From: Burkholderiales bacterium
GTDB lineage: Bacteria > Pseudomonadota > Gammaproteobacteria > Burkholderiales > SG8-41
Assembly: GCA_020854035.1 (NCBI GenBank)
Contig: JADZGE010000058.1
Location: 43,001-107,000 of the forward strand
Direction: 5' to 3'
Length of the DNA stretch: 64,000 nt
Below the pieces are notes generated by a model, which was not told the DNA's origin, ran no database searches, and saw only the letters and a list, made by a program, of their open reading frames with translations. Shown piece by piece: positions 33,078 through 42,981 of this stretch. Both the position numbers and the translations under genes were made by a program. Each line of letters opens with the position of its first letter. Within the stretch, counting starts at the first letter, position 1.

Positions 33078-34733
33078 TCACGCCGCGGGTCCGGCGGGCT
33101 CGTTGAATTTCGCGTAAAACTGGGGGCGTCGATTCCTGATGAGATCCGTTCCGGGGCGAATCTGCTTGTCGCGCGCCCACGCCAGGTTCAGATACTGGAA
33201 AACATAGTCCGTCTGTCCCTGGCCCGCCCGCGACGCGATCGCCCCGTTGGGGAGAATTACCTTGCTGTCCCCGGCGCAGGGCGCATCCAGGCGGTTTGCC
33301 GCGACGACGAAAATCTTGTTCTCCAGGGCGCGCTCTCGCGAGAACAGAGCGGATTCGCGAGGGTGGCGCCAAGCCGAGGGCATCAGGATAACGTCCGCGC
33401 CGAGACAGGTGAGAATACGCGCGACTTCGCAGAAGCGCACTTCGTGCCCGAGCATGATCCCGGCATTGCCGAACGGCAGCTCGAGCACGCAGTAGTCGTT
33501 GCCCGCGGTGGCCCATCGTGCCTCGCTTTCGGTCAGGTGCACCTTGCGGTAGCGGGTGGCGACGTTGCCGTCGGCTCCCACGACGAACGCGGTATGGTAG
33601 AGCCGGCCGCCGTCCTGTTCGACGAGGCTCAATACGTAATTGGCTCCCCATTGCTTCGCCGCCCTGCCGAACTCATCGAGTGCCCTCGGCGTCAACGCCG
33701 CCGATTGCCGGAGCTGCTCGGAGCCGGCATCCGGTCGGCACAGAAAAAGCTCGGGAAAGACAATGAGTCTCGCGTTCTCGCGCGCGGCCTCCCAGCCGGT
33801 GCGCACCGCCAGATCCAGCGTCGCGCGATCGTCGCCGCCGGTATTGGTAACCTGCAGCGCGGCGACGAGCACGGCGAGCCTGGCCGGCACCACGGGCGTA
33901 TTCACGATTCGCGATATCGGCAGCGACTCGTACGGCGAGGTCAGAATTCCATAGGTGTCGGGTCGGCGCCCCCGCAGAATACCGCCGGCGCCCGCACGCA
34001 CTCGCCTGACGGCGTCAAGATCGATGTCGCCGTACACGATCTCCTCTTTTTCGCCACTGCCATGCGCGACTTCCGTCCCATCCGGGGCGATGATGAGCGT
34101 ATGCCCGGGATACGTCAGCCCCTCTTCCTTCCCGAACTTGTCGGCACTGATGATCCATGCCTCGCTCTCGTTGCCGCGCGTCGGCACGTGCATCTCGTGC
34201 TGCTCGTGGGTGGTGGAATTCGTGATATGCAGGAGAATCTCCGCACCGTTGAGCGTCAGCGCCCGCGCCCCTTCCGGGATGCGTGCATCGGCGCAGATGA
34301 ACATGCCGATCTTGCCGATTTCGGTATCGAATACCGGATATCCCGTCGTCCCCCACGTGAAGAAATCGGGATCGAAATCGAAAAGAAAGTTCTTCTGGTA
34401 GCGTCCGATCAAACCGTCCGGCCCGACCAGAGCGGCCGAGTTGAACACCTTCTCGCCATCCTTTTCCGACAATCCGATCGCCACGTATACCTTGAGGCGG
34501 GCCGCGAGCCTGGCGATTTCGGTGGTGAATTCGCCGGGAATCGGATCTGCGCATTGGACCGCGTGGACCTGGTCCTTCCACACGTAGCCGGAGTTCATGC
34601 ATTCGGGGAACACAATGAGCTTCGCCCCGCGTCCGGCCGCCTCTTCGATTGCCCGCACCACGGTGGTGAGGTTCCGCCTGGGGTCAGCCAGCGTCGAGAA
34701 CGTCTGGATAGCCGCAGCCTTGAACTTGGTCAT
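33078..34733 (-). CDS. Tandem-domain carbon-nitrogen hydrolase (nitrilase superfamily)
   Basis: Domain 1: AKLIVFPECMNSG, YQKNFLFDFD, IGMFICADARIPEGAR. Domain 2: ARLIVFPELFLC, YRKVHLTESE, GIMLGHEVRFCEVARIL. Confidence 0.88.
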   Translation of the reverse strand: MTKFKAAAIQTFSTLADPRRNLTTVVRAIEEAAGRGAKLIVFPECMNSGYVWKDQVHAVQCADPIPGEFTTEIARLAARLKVYVAIGLSEKDGEKVFNSAALVGPDGLIGRYQKNFLFDFDPDFFTWGTTGYPVFDTEIGKIGMFICADARIPEGARALTLNGAEILLHITNSTTHEQHEMHVPTRGNESEAWIISADKFGKEEGLTYPGHTLIIAPDGTEVAHGSGEKEEIVYGDIDLDAVRRVRAGAGGILRGRRPDTYGILTSPYESLPISRIVNTPVVPARLAVLVAALQVTNTGGDDRATLDLAVRTGWEAARENARLIVFPELFLCRPDAGSEQLRQSAALTPRALDEFGRAAKQWGANYVLSLVEQDGGRLYHTAFVVGADGNVATRYRKVHLTESEARWATAGNDYCVLELPFGNAGIMLGHEVRFCEVARILTCLGADVILMPSAWRHPRESALFSRERALENKIFVVAANRLDAPCAGDSKVILPNGAIASRAGQGQTDYVFQYLNLAWARDKQIRPGTDLIRNRRPQFYAKFNEPAGPAA

Positions 34734-34830
34734 CGCCAGCCTTTCGGATTATTGCCCGTCTCGAACTGCGGAACCGCGCCTCGGGGTGCAGCTCGATCGC
34801 CCCACTCGGAAGTTGCCGTGCGCGCGGCAT

Positions 34831-34850
34831 CTTGTATACGATATACCGCG
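34831..34850. promoter_or_regulatory. Second copy of the GntR operator-like motif
   Basis: GTATACGATATACC at 34834-34847 differs by one base from GTATACCATATACC at 28789-28802; lies between the nitrilase gene (-) and another GntR gene (+). Confidence 0.65.
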
Positions 34851-35000
34851 TGCCCTGTCTAGCCGATTTTCGAGGCGAAGTCAAGAAAAATGAACCCGCA
34901 TCTCGTACCCGCGCAGGATTACGGGAAAGAAGGGCGCGCCTCCGCCCGCGTGACAACCTCCAGCGGGTTGTGATAACAGGTTGAAAACCTGAGTAGAACC

Positions 35001-35777
35001 ATGGACCCTGCCGAACCGAAATCGCGGGGAACTCGCGCCGAGATCGCCCGGATCCGCCGTAAACCGCTGCCGGACGAGGTGGCGGCCCGCTTGCGTCAGT
35101 TGATCTCGGACGGGAACCTCAGGCCGGGCACACGGATGTACGAGAAACCGCTCTCCGAGCAGCTCGGCGTGTCGCGTACCCCTCTTCGAGAAGCGTTCAA
35201 AGTGCTGGCCACAGAAGGCCTGCTCGAAATCGTGCCCCACAGGGGAGCCATCATCGCCACGCTCACCCTGCGGGACCTCGACCACATGTTCACCGTCCTC
35301 GGCGCGCTGGAAGCTCTGGCGGGGGAACTGGCGTGTTCGAACATCTCGGAAGGAGCGCTCGAGGAAATTCGTGTGCTCCATGAAAAGATGTTCAAGTGCC
35401 ACGCGGCCCGCAAGCGCGTCGAGTACTTCCGGATCAACCAGTCCATCCACGAGAGAATCATCGATGCCGCCGGTAACCCCGTCCTGTCCAGCGTGTACGC
35501 GAGCCTGAGCGGCAGGATTCGGCATGCGAGATATACCCCCGCAATTTCCGATGCGGCCTGGGCACAAGGCGCGAAGGATCATGAAATGATTCTGGCCGCG
35601 CTCGTAGCGCGCGACTCGGGGCGCCTGAACCGCATCCTCACGGATCACCTCCGGCACAAGCGCGATGGTGTGAAAGCCGCGCTGGCTCCCCGAGCCGGGA
35701 AGGACTGGCTCTCCCCGGAGCCGGCGTTGGCGGCTGAATCGTCCCGAGGCAGCGAGAGCGCCCCGCTGCTCAGATGA
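35001..35777 (+). CDS. GntR family transcriptional regulator (FadR/FCD-like), paralogous to the one at 28973
   Basis: PDEVAARLRQLISDGNLRPGTRMYEKPLSEQLGVSRTPLREAFKVLATEGLLEIVPHRGAII; extended similarity to the 28973 protein. Confidence 0.93.
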   Translation: MDPAEPKSRGTRAEIARIRRKPLPDEVAARLRQLISDGNLRPGTRMYEKPLSEQLGVSRTPLREAFKVLATEGLLEIVPHRGAIIATLTLRDLDHMFTVLGALEALAGELACSNISEGALEEIRVLHEKMFKCHAARKRVEYFRINQSIHERIIDAAGNPVLSSVYASLSGRIRHARYTPAISDAAWAQGAKDHEMILAALVARDSGRLNRILTDHLRHKRDGVKAALAPRAGKDWLSPEPALAAESSRGSESAPLLR

Positions 35778-36189
35778 CGGCGATCCCCTGGATCTCGATG
35801 ACGCACCCCGGCCGCGCGAAGTTCGACACGGTGACCAGCGCGCTGCATGGGTCGCGCCCCTCGTCGAAATACCCCCGGCGCATCTGCACGAAGCGATCGC
35901 CATTGCGCGGATCGTTGATGAACACGGTCATCGTGACCAGGTTCCCGAGCGTGCCGCCGGCCCGCTCCAGCGTTCGCCTGATCAACTCGAATATCGTGCG
36001 CGCCTGCGGTTCGAATTTCCCGCTGATGTCGTTGCCGTCGAGGTCCACAAGGGTGGTCTGCCCGGCGAGCCATACGATCCGCCCGCCTTCCGTGATGATC
36101 GCGGGCGAAAAACTGCGTGCCTTCTGCCAATCCGTAGGCTGGAGGTATTCGACCCTGACAGGAGACGGTGTTGCGGCGGCGGCTGACAT
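35770..36189 (-). CDS. RidA (YjgF/YER057c/UK114) family protein
   Basis: GGRIVWLAGQTTLVDLDG...QARTIFELIRRTLERAGGTLGNLVTMTVFINDPRNGDRFVQMRRGYF...PCSALVTVSNFARPGCVIEIQGIAVI. Confidence 0.9.
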   Translation of the reverse strand: MSAAAATPSPVRVEYLQPTDWQKARSFSPAIITEGGRIVWLAGQTTLVDLDGNDISGKFEPQARTIFELIRRTLERAGGTLGNLVTMTVFINDPRNGDRFVQMRRGYFDEGRDPCSALVTVSNFARPGCVIEIQGIAVI

Positions 36190-36378
36190 GTCATTCCTCC
36201 CTCGTGAAGAGTTCGAATTCTCGCATGATCTCGAGAACCGACCGATTCGATGAATCGGCAACGCCGGCAACCGCGCGGGCATGCCGGCCGCGGGTGGGCC
36301 CCCACAGCCCGTACAGGAACTCCGAGGCACCATCCATGACGGCGAACCGGCGCGTGAACCCGGGTGCCGGGACAACCA

Positions 36379-37404
36379 TCATGGCGCGCCAATTCCGGCA
36401 CGACGCACGATGTCGCCCCATTTCTTGACTTCGTTCCGGACAAAGTGCCCGAATTCCTCCGGCGAATTGCCGACAGGCTCCACCCCCAGCGCCAGGAACC
36501 GATCCCGCGTTTCCTGCGATTTCAGCCCGTTGACGATCGTCCCATGCAGCAGGGAGAGTACCGCTGGCGGTGTATTCGCCGGAGCGAACACGCCGAACCA
36601 CCCGTCGAGTTCGTAGCCCGGGACTCCGGACTCCGCGATGGTGGGAATATCGGGAGCGATGCTGGATCGCTTCGCGGTGGTGACCCCAAGCGCGCGCAGC
36701 CTGCCCTGGCGGACGAGCGGCATGGTCTGGAGGATATTGACGAACGTCATGGTCACGCGCCCACCGAGTACGTCGACGGTTGCGGGACTGGCGCCTTTGT
36801 AGGGGACATGCGCGATCTCGATGCGCGCGATTGCGCGCAGCAGCTCGCCGCTCAGGTGCGCCCCGGTCCCCGTTCCCGCGGATGCGTAATTGAGCTCGCC
36901 GGGCAGCTTCTTCGCCAGCGCGATGAGTTGCTGCACGTTCTTCACCGGCATCGACGGGTGTACCACGAGAAGATACGGCGTCATCGCTACCTGGCTTATT
37001 GGCGCAAAACCCTTCACCGTGTCATAAGGAACGTTCTTCTGAAGCGTGGCGTTCACGGCGAGTGCGAATGCCCCCATCAGCAATGTGTATCCGTCGGGTG
37101 CCGCACGTGCGACCGCGGCGCTGCCGACGACACTTCCCGCGCCCGGGCGGTTGTCCACTATCACGGGCTGGCCCAGCCCTTCCAGCAGCATTTCACCCAC
37201 GGCCCGCGCCAGCAGGTCGGTGGCCCCACCGGCGGTATAGCCCACGACCAGCCGTATCGGCCTGGCGGGATATTGCTGCGCGTGCGCCGTGCCGGCCGGC
37301 AGCGCGCCGATCAGCAGGAGACAGGCGAAAATCGCATGAAGCGGCGCTGTCACCAGCCCCGCGCCCACGAACCCTGTCGCCCCGCCGGCTACGCCGCATC
37401 GCAT
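36379..37404 (-). CDS. Bug/TctC family periplasmic solute receptor
   Basis: YPARPIRLVVGYTAGGATDLLARAVGEML, DNRPGAGSVVGSAAVARAAPDGYTLLM, AHVPYKGASPATVD. Confidence 0.92.
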   Translation of the reverse strand: MRCGVAGGATGFVGAGLVTAPLHAIFACLLLIGALPAGTAHAQQYPARPIRLVVGYTAGGATDLLARAVGEMLLEGLGQPVIVDNRPGAGSVVGSAAVARAAPDGYTLLMGAFALAVNATLQKNVPYDTVKGFAPISQVAMTPYLLVVHPSMPVKNVQQLIALAKKLPGELNYASAGTGTGAHLSGELLRAIARIEIAHVPYKGASPATVDVLGGRVTMTFVNILQTMPLVRQGRLRALGVTTAKRSSIAPDIPTIAESGVPGYELDGWFGVFAPANTPPAVLSLLHGTIVNGLKSQETRDRFLALGVEPVGNSPEEFGHFVRNEVKKWGDIVRRAGIGAP

Positions 37405-37444
37405 GAGCTTGTTGTCTCCCGGGTCGCCAACCCGCCGATCCGCG

Positions 37445-38824
37445 CTAATCGCACGCCGCGCCACACACCGCGAGCATCTCCTGCACCCGAGTCATCTTTT
37501 CCCTCGGCTTGCCCTTGGCCCGGCCCGTTCGGACTTCGGTCTCGTCGATCCGCAGCCATTCTTCATACGTTACGTGCCGCTTGCCGCGCGCCGCAAGCAT
37601 GGCCGCAAGGCCCGCGGATCCGGATTTCGGCATCGTATCCAGGCCCGGCAGATCCGAAAGCAGGCTTGCGACCGTCGCGACGCTGTCTGCCCGGTTGGTG
37701 CCGATGATCCCCGTTGCACCGCGCTTGATCCATCCCGTCGCATACAGCCCACGGATGGCGTTTCCGCTTGGGTCGATCAGCCTGCCGTCACGGTGCGGGA
37801 TGGTTCCGCGCGCGTCATCAAAGGGCAGGCCGGCGATGGGCACGCCATGGTATCCGATCGAGCGGAAGACAAGGCCACACGGCATGTCGATGAATTCTTC
37901 CGTATCGACCGCCGCCTGCCGGAAGGGCTCGCCGGTGAGCCTCGTTCTGGCAAAACGGACACCTTCGACGCGCCGGTGACCCGATATCTGCCTGGGGTTC
38001 CTGAAGAAATGGAAATAGCAGCGGCGATGCGCGTCGGAACTGCCCGAGGCGAAGCGCCGGAAGGTCTCCAGGTTTTTTGCCAGGTTGCGGCTCATCTTGT
38101 CGGCTGCCTCGATGCGGCACGTTTCCGACAGGTCGAGGTCACCCGGATGCACCACCGCGGAGCATTGCGCGATCTCGCCGATTTCGCTTAATTCCTGCGA
38201 AGTGAATTTCGCCTGTGCCGGGCCCCTGCGGCCCACGATGTGCACCTCCCTGATCCTGCTCTTCGCGAGCGCGTCCAGCGCATGCGCCGCGATATCGGTG
38301 TGCCTGAGGTGATCGACTGGTTTGACGAGTATCCGGGCGATATCGAGCGCGACATTGCCCTGCCCGATGATCACCGCGACCTCCTGGGCAAGGTCGAAGG
38401 TGCACGCGTGGTAATCGGGGTGGCCGTTATACCACCCCACGAACTCCGAGGCCGGGTGACTCCCCGGGAGCTTCTCCCCGGGGATACCGAGCCTCCGATC
38501 GGTCCCCGCGCCGCAGGCAAGTACGACGGCGTGATGGGTGTCCATCAACTCGCCCATGCCTATGTCGCGGTCGACGTGGACGTTACCGAGGAAGAAAAAG
38601 GCCGCCGACCTCGCGATACGATCGTACACGAGGATCGGTTGCTTCAGCTTCGGATGATCGGGGGCGACCCCGCTGCGCACCAGGCCATAGGGAACCGGCA
38701 AGCGCTCGATCATCGTCACTTCGACGATGCGCCCCGATCGCAGCAGCGCCTCCGCCGCGTAAAAGCCGCTCGGGCCGCTGCCGATGATGGCGACCTTCAG
38801 CGGCAACTCGGTCGATCCCGGCAT
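37445..38824 (-). CDS. FAD-dependent ferredoxin--NADP reductase, adrenodoxin-reductase/FprA type
   Basis: KVAIIGSGPSGFYAAEALLRSG, LPVPYGLVRSGVAPDHPKLK, GQGNVALDIARILVKPVDHL, HIVGRRGPAQAKFTSQELSEIGE, YATGWIKRGATGIIGTNRADSVATV. Confidence 0.92.
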   Translation of the reverse strand: MPGSTELPLKVAIIGSGPSGFYAAEALLRSGRIVEVTMIERLPVPYGLVRSGVAPDHPKLKQPILVYDRIARSAAFFFLGNVHVDRDIGMGELMDTHHAVVLACGAGTDRRLGIPGEKLPGSHPASEFVGWYNGHPDYHACTFDLAQEVAVIIGQGNVALDIARILVKPVDHLRHTDIAAHALDALAKSRIREVHIVGRRGPAQAKFTSQELSEIGEIAQCSAVVHPGDLDLSETCRIEAADKMSRNLAKNLETFRRFASGSSDAHRRCYFHFFRNPRQISGHRRVEGVRFARTRLTGEPFRQAAVDTEEFIDMPCGLVFRSIGYHGVPIAGLPFDDARGTIPHRDGRLIDPSGNAIRGLYATGWIKRGATGIIGTNRADSVATVASLLSDLPGLDTMPKSGSAGLAAMLAARGKRHVTYEEWLRIDETEVRTGRAKGKPREKMTRVQEMLAVCGAACD

Positions 38825-38835
38825 CGGGACAACCG

Positions 38836-39141
38836 TCAGAAACCCAACGCCGCCCGCTTCGCCGCCGCCGTGGGCAACGGGTCGGCGCCCTCCGTCACAA
38901 GGGGCAGTACCGCGGCCCGCTCGCGATTAATGCCGATCCATTCCGCCTTTTCCGGCGGGAGATCGTTCTCGAGGTAGATCGCCTGCACGGGGCATACCGG
39001 AATACAGGCACAGCAATCGATACAGGCGTCGCTGTCTATGTAGACCATCCTCTCGTCGCCGTGAAAACAGGCAACGGGGCAGACCTTTACGCATTCGGTG
39101 AAACGACATCCCTCGCAATTGTCGGTAACAATTACCGCCAT
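38836..39141 (-). CDS. Ferredoxin (FdxA-like, two Fe-S clusters)
   Basis: MAVIVTDNCEGCRFTECVKVCPVACFHGDERMVYIDSDACIDCCACIPVCPVQAIYLENDLP. Confidence 0.93.
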   Translation of the reverse strand: MAVIVTDNCEGCRFTECVKVCPVACFHGDERMVYIDSDACIDCCACIPVCPVQAIYLENDLPPEKAEWIGINRERAAVLPLVTEGADPLPTAAAKRAALGF

Positions 39142-39192
39142 GGAATCTCCCGGATGCGGAAGCAGGACCGCGCGCGCGCCACTGTCACCTCG

Positions 39193-40173
39193 CTATTCCA
39201 CTTTCGCGTTGGCCTGGCGCACGACCTTTTCCCAGAACGCGAGGTTCGTCCTGATGTAGGAACGGAAGTTCTCGGGAGTCGATATCAGCGGACTTGCGCC
39301 AAGCGCCGCGAAGCGCTCCAGCAGAGCGGGTTGTGGCTCGGCGAGAAACGCCGCGAGAGCGCCGTTCAGTTTCCGTACCACCGGGCCCGGCGTGCCACCG
39401 GGCGCAAGCACGCCGTACCACTGATCGACGTCGTAACCTTCGATTCCGGACTCGGAAACGCTGGGGATATCCGGCACGAACGGCATCCTCTTTTCCGTGG
39501 TCACCGCGAGCGCCCGGAGCCTGCCGCTATTCAGAAACGCGATGCACGCGGGAAGACTCGACATCGTGAAATCGACCCTGCCGCCCAGCAGATCCGCCAG
39601 GGCCGGGGCAAGGCCCTTGTAGGGCACGTGCTGTATTCGCACCTTGGTCATGCTTTTCAGCAGCTCTCCCGCAAGATGGCCGACGCTGCCATTGCCCCCG
39701 GTCGAGTAGTTGAGCTGCCCCGGTTTCGCTCTCGCGAGCGCGAGGAGTTCCTTGATCGAGCGCACGGGCAGGGACGGGCGGACGACGACGACGAAAGGCG
39801 ACGACACCACCCTCGCGACGGGCGAAAAATCCCTGATGGGGTCGTACGGCGCGTTCGCATAGAGGTTCGGATTGATCGTGAAGCTCGATGTCGCAAAAAG
39901 TATCGTGTAGCCGTCCGCCGTGGCCTTGGCCGCCATTCCGGTGGCGGTCGAAGAACCGGCTCCGGGCCGGTTGTCGACAACAACCTGTGAAGCGAGCTTG
40001 CCGCCGAGCTCCGCGGATATGAGGCGCGCCATGATATCGGCGCCTCCCCCCGGCGGAAAGCCCACGATCATTCGTATCGGTCTGTCGGGATACGCTTCGG
40101 CCCCGCTCGAGGCCGCTCCCAGGCAGGCGCCTGCAGCGGCCGCGGCGAGAAACAGATGGCCGGCGATCGTCAT
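39193..40173 (-). CDS. Bug/TctC family periplasmic solute receptor
   Basis: ATG at 40173 overlaps the upstream stop (ATGA); YPDRPIRMIVGFPPGGGADIMARLISAEL, DNRPGAGSSTATGMAAKATADGYTILF, QHVPYKGLAPALAD. Confidence 0.9.
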   Translation of the reverse strand: MTIAGHLFLAAAAAGACLGAASSGAEAYPDRPIRMIVGFPPGGGADIMARLISAELGGKLASQVVVDNRPGAGSSTATGMAAKATADGYTILFATSSFTINPNLYANAPYDPIRDFSPVARVVSSPFVVVVRPSLPVRSIKELLALARAKPGQLNYSTGGNGSVGHLAGELLKSMTKVRIQHVPYKGLAPALADLLGGRVDFTMSSLPACIAFLNSGRLRALAVTTEKRMPFVPDIPSVSESGIEGYDVDQWYGVLAPGGTPGPVVRKLNGALAAFLAEPQPALLERFAALGASPLISTPENFRSYIRTNLAFWEKVVRQANAKVE

Positions 40174-41862
40174 GGCGCACCCCCGGCCGCGCCGACCGCG
40201 GGACGCGGAATCTCGTGCGGTTCGGCGCGCGCGATTCGACAGGCCGTGTTCCGCGCTTCGGCCGAGCCGGAGATCGGATCCCACGGCGGACCATAGGGAA
40301 TGGCGACGTCGATATTGAAAGTGAGCGCGCCGTGATCGGCACCCTCGATCTCCGGGTACCACCATCCCATGCCGGTCGCCACCACCCCGTCCGGGACCTC
40401 GTCCGTGATCAGCGCCTTCAGCAAAGCCCTTCTCGATATCGCTTCTTGCCTCTCCCATGGCCGGCAGCACCCGCTGCACCACCGAAAGACAGGGCCCGCT
40501 CTGATCCACCGAAACGTCATCTTCCTCGAGCTGCGTCGTCTTCGGCAGCACGAAGTCCGCGAGTTCCGCGGTCGGCGTGATGTGATCGGTCGCGACGACC
40601 AGCAGGTCGAGCCTGCCGAGCGCCGCGATCGTATCGCGGATATCCGGGTACGTGCAGACGATGTTGACCCCGCTTGCATACAGGGCCTTGACGGGATAGG
40701 GCTCTCCCGTCAACACGGCGCGAATCAGCGAGGGGTTGTGCGAGGACTTCGACCAGCTGTCCGGGCCGCACCAGAGCGGAAACCGCTCGCCACCGATGAT
40801 GGTCCGCTCTATCTCTTCGGGCAGGCGGAAAGTCCGATCGTTGATGATATTGAAGTAATCACGAAAACCCGCCTGCTGTTTCGGCAGGCGGTTGGTACCC
40901 TCGCGGTCGAGATTTCCCGTGAGGGCGAGAAGCGCGTGATAACCGATCGTCGTCCTTACGCCGTTCGCCTGCGCGTCCACTCCGTGGCCAAGAATCAGGC
41001 ATCCCGGCTTCGTCGTCGCGAAGGTTCGCGCGGCGTGCACGATGGTGTCGACCGGCAAACCCGTGATTCCGGATGCGACCGCGGGCGGATAGCGCGCCGC
41101 GCGTTCCCGCAGGCGCTCCTCACCCGTGCACCACTCCCCGACAAAATCGCGGTCCTGCAGGTCTTCATCGAAGATCACGTGGATCATCGATAGCGCGAGC
41201 GCCGCATCGGTACCCGGCTTGATTCGCAGCCATTGGTCCGACATGTTCGCGACCTGCGTGCCTCGCGGATCCACGACGATGATCCGCGCGCCCGCTCTCC
41301 TCGCCTGCTTGATATTCATCCATTGCACCACGTTCGAATCGGACGGGCTTTCCCCGATCACGAGAACGCAGCGCGCCCTGGCGAGCTCGTTTCCCGGCTG
41401 CGCGCTCGCGCCGGTCAGCATGGCCGCGGTATAGCGGCAACCCTGGCACAGATCCTGGTTGATCATGTAGTTGGGCGAGCCGATGCTGCGCAGGAGCTGC
41501 GTCATCGCGACCCCGCGGCTCACGAAATGATTCGATACTGCGCCGGCAATCGCCGTGGCGCCGAATTCGGACTTGACGCGCCGCATTTGTTCGGCGATCG
41601 CGTCGAACGCTTCGTCCCAGGAGATTCTCCGCCACTTGCCGTCCCCGCGCTCGCCGGCACGGCGCAAGGGATACAGAGGCCGGTCGGCGTGCTCGCGAGC
41701 GACAATGGGCGCGTTCATTCCCTTGACGCAGAACGCCCCCCGCGAGCCCGGATGCCCCGGATTGCCGGTTATGCGTACGACGCGGCCGTCCTCGACGTGG
41801 ACGAGCGCGCCGCACCGAACCGAGCACTCCTTGCAGGTGGTCGGAATCACTCTGGTCGTCAT
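40170..41862 (-). pseudogene. Molybdopterin oxidoreductase with internal deletion and frameshift in the C-terminal half
   Basis: N-terminus TTCKECSVRCGALVHVEDGRVVRITGNPGHPGSRGAFCVKG; runs to SVVQRVLPAMGEARSDIE then shifts frame near 40445 to LLKALITDEVPDGVVATGMGWWYPE...NIDVAIPYGPPWDPISGSAEARNTACRIARAE. Confidence 0.8.
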
Positions 41863-42042
41863 GAATGCCCCCCACGAACAATCACGATATCGAGAAGCCG
41901 TGCGATGCGTCTCTCGCGATACGCCCAAGCGAGCTTCTTCCGTTGACGCGCCGCAGTCTCACGAGCTTCGACCGGGTGAATGCTATTTCCGCGCGCATAG
42001 GCGATCAAAGACTATAATCGCATGAGTTGATACATCTTTCGC

Positions 42043-42981
42043 ATGATGGCGTTTATGCATCTGAAACAATTGCTGTTTCTGCGCGAGGTGGTCGACAGGC
42101 AGTTCAGCGTATCGGAGGCCGCCGCGGCGCTGCACACCTCGCAGCCGAGCGTGAGCCGGCAGGTTCACGCGCTCGAAGACGAGCTGGGGGTGAAGATCTT
42201 CGTGAGGCGGAAGAAGCGCTTTCGGGGTCTCACCAAGCCGGGAACGGAAATCCTCCGGGTCGCGCGGCGGATCCTCCGGGAAACCGACAGCCTTCGCAAC
42301 CTCGGCAGGGACTACCTTGACCGGGATTCGGGGACGCTCACCATCAGCACTTCGCACACCCAGGCCCGTTATGTGCTGCCTCGCGTGGTCCAGTCCTTTA
42401 CCAGAGCGCATCCCGGGGTCAGCGTCATTCTTCGTCAGGGCACCCCGCTGCAGACGATGGAGTGGGTACAAAGCGGCGAAGCAGACCTGTCGCTGTCGTC
42501 GGAATCGGGTCGCCATCCGGAAGATGTCGTGCTGTTGCCCTGCCACGATCACCACAAGATCGTCCTGGTTCCGCGTGGACATCCGTTGCTTGCGGTAAGA
42601 CCTCTCACGTTGCAGGCATTGGCGGATTACCCCCTCATTACCTACGACTCCCAGTTCCTGACCAACTCGGTTGTCCTGGCTGCGTTTGACTCGCATCACC
42701 TGCAGCCGAAGGTTGTGCTCAGCGCCACGGACGTGGACGTCATGAAGACCTACGTCAAGTCGGGGCTCGGTATCGCGATCGTTGTCGAACTTGCCTATGA
42801 CGAAAAGGAAGATCCGACGCTACGCGCTCTCGATGCCCGGCATCTGTTCGCCCCCAGCCGCATCAGCATCGGCGTGGCGAGGAACGGGTACTTGCGAAGT
42901 TATGCCTTTGACTTCATCAGGCTGTACTCGCCTGCGCTCACCAGAGCGAACGTCGAGCGCGCCATCTTCGAAGGCGAGTAG
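42043..42981 (+). CDS. LysR family transcriptional regulator (CysB/Cbl-like)
   Basis: MHLKQLLFLREVVDRQFSVSEAAAALHTSQPSVSRQVHALEDELGVKIFVRRKKRFRGLTKPGTEIL. Confidence 0.92.
   Translation: MMAFMHLKQLLFLREVVDRQFSVSEAAAALHTSQPSVSRQVHALEDELGVKIFVRRKKRFRGLTKPGTEILRVARRILRETDSLRNLGRDYLDRDSGTLTISTSHTQARYVLPRVVQSFTRAHPGVSVILRQGTPLQTMEWVQSGEADLSLSSESGRHPEDVVLLPCHDHHKIVLVPRGHPLLAVRPLTLQALADYPLITYDSQFLTNSVVLAAFDSHHLQPKVVLSATDVDVMKTYVKSGLGIAIVVELAYDEKEDPTLRALDARHLFAPSRISIGVARNGYLRSYAFDFIRLYSPALTRANVERAIFEGE

Noticed and set aside
39193-41928. A genuine 911-aa fusion of Mo oxidoreductase and Bug receptor
   Set aside because: The middle section (KGFAEGADHGRGPGRGGGDRHG...RRGRGCA) is an out-of-frame reading of the Mo enzyme C-terminus, and the receptor has its own ATG and signal peptide at 40173.
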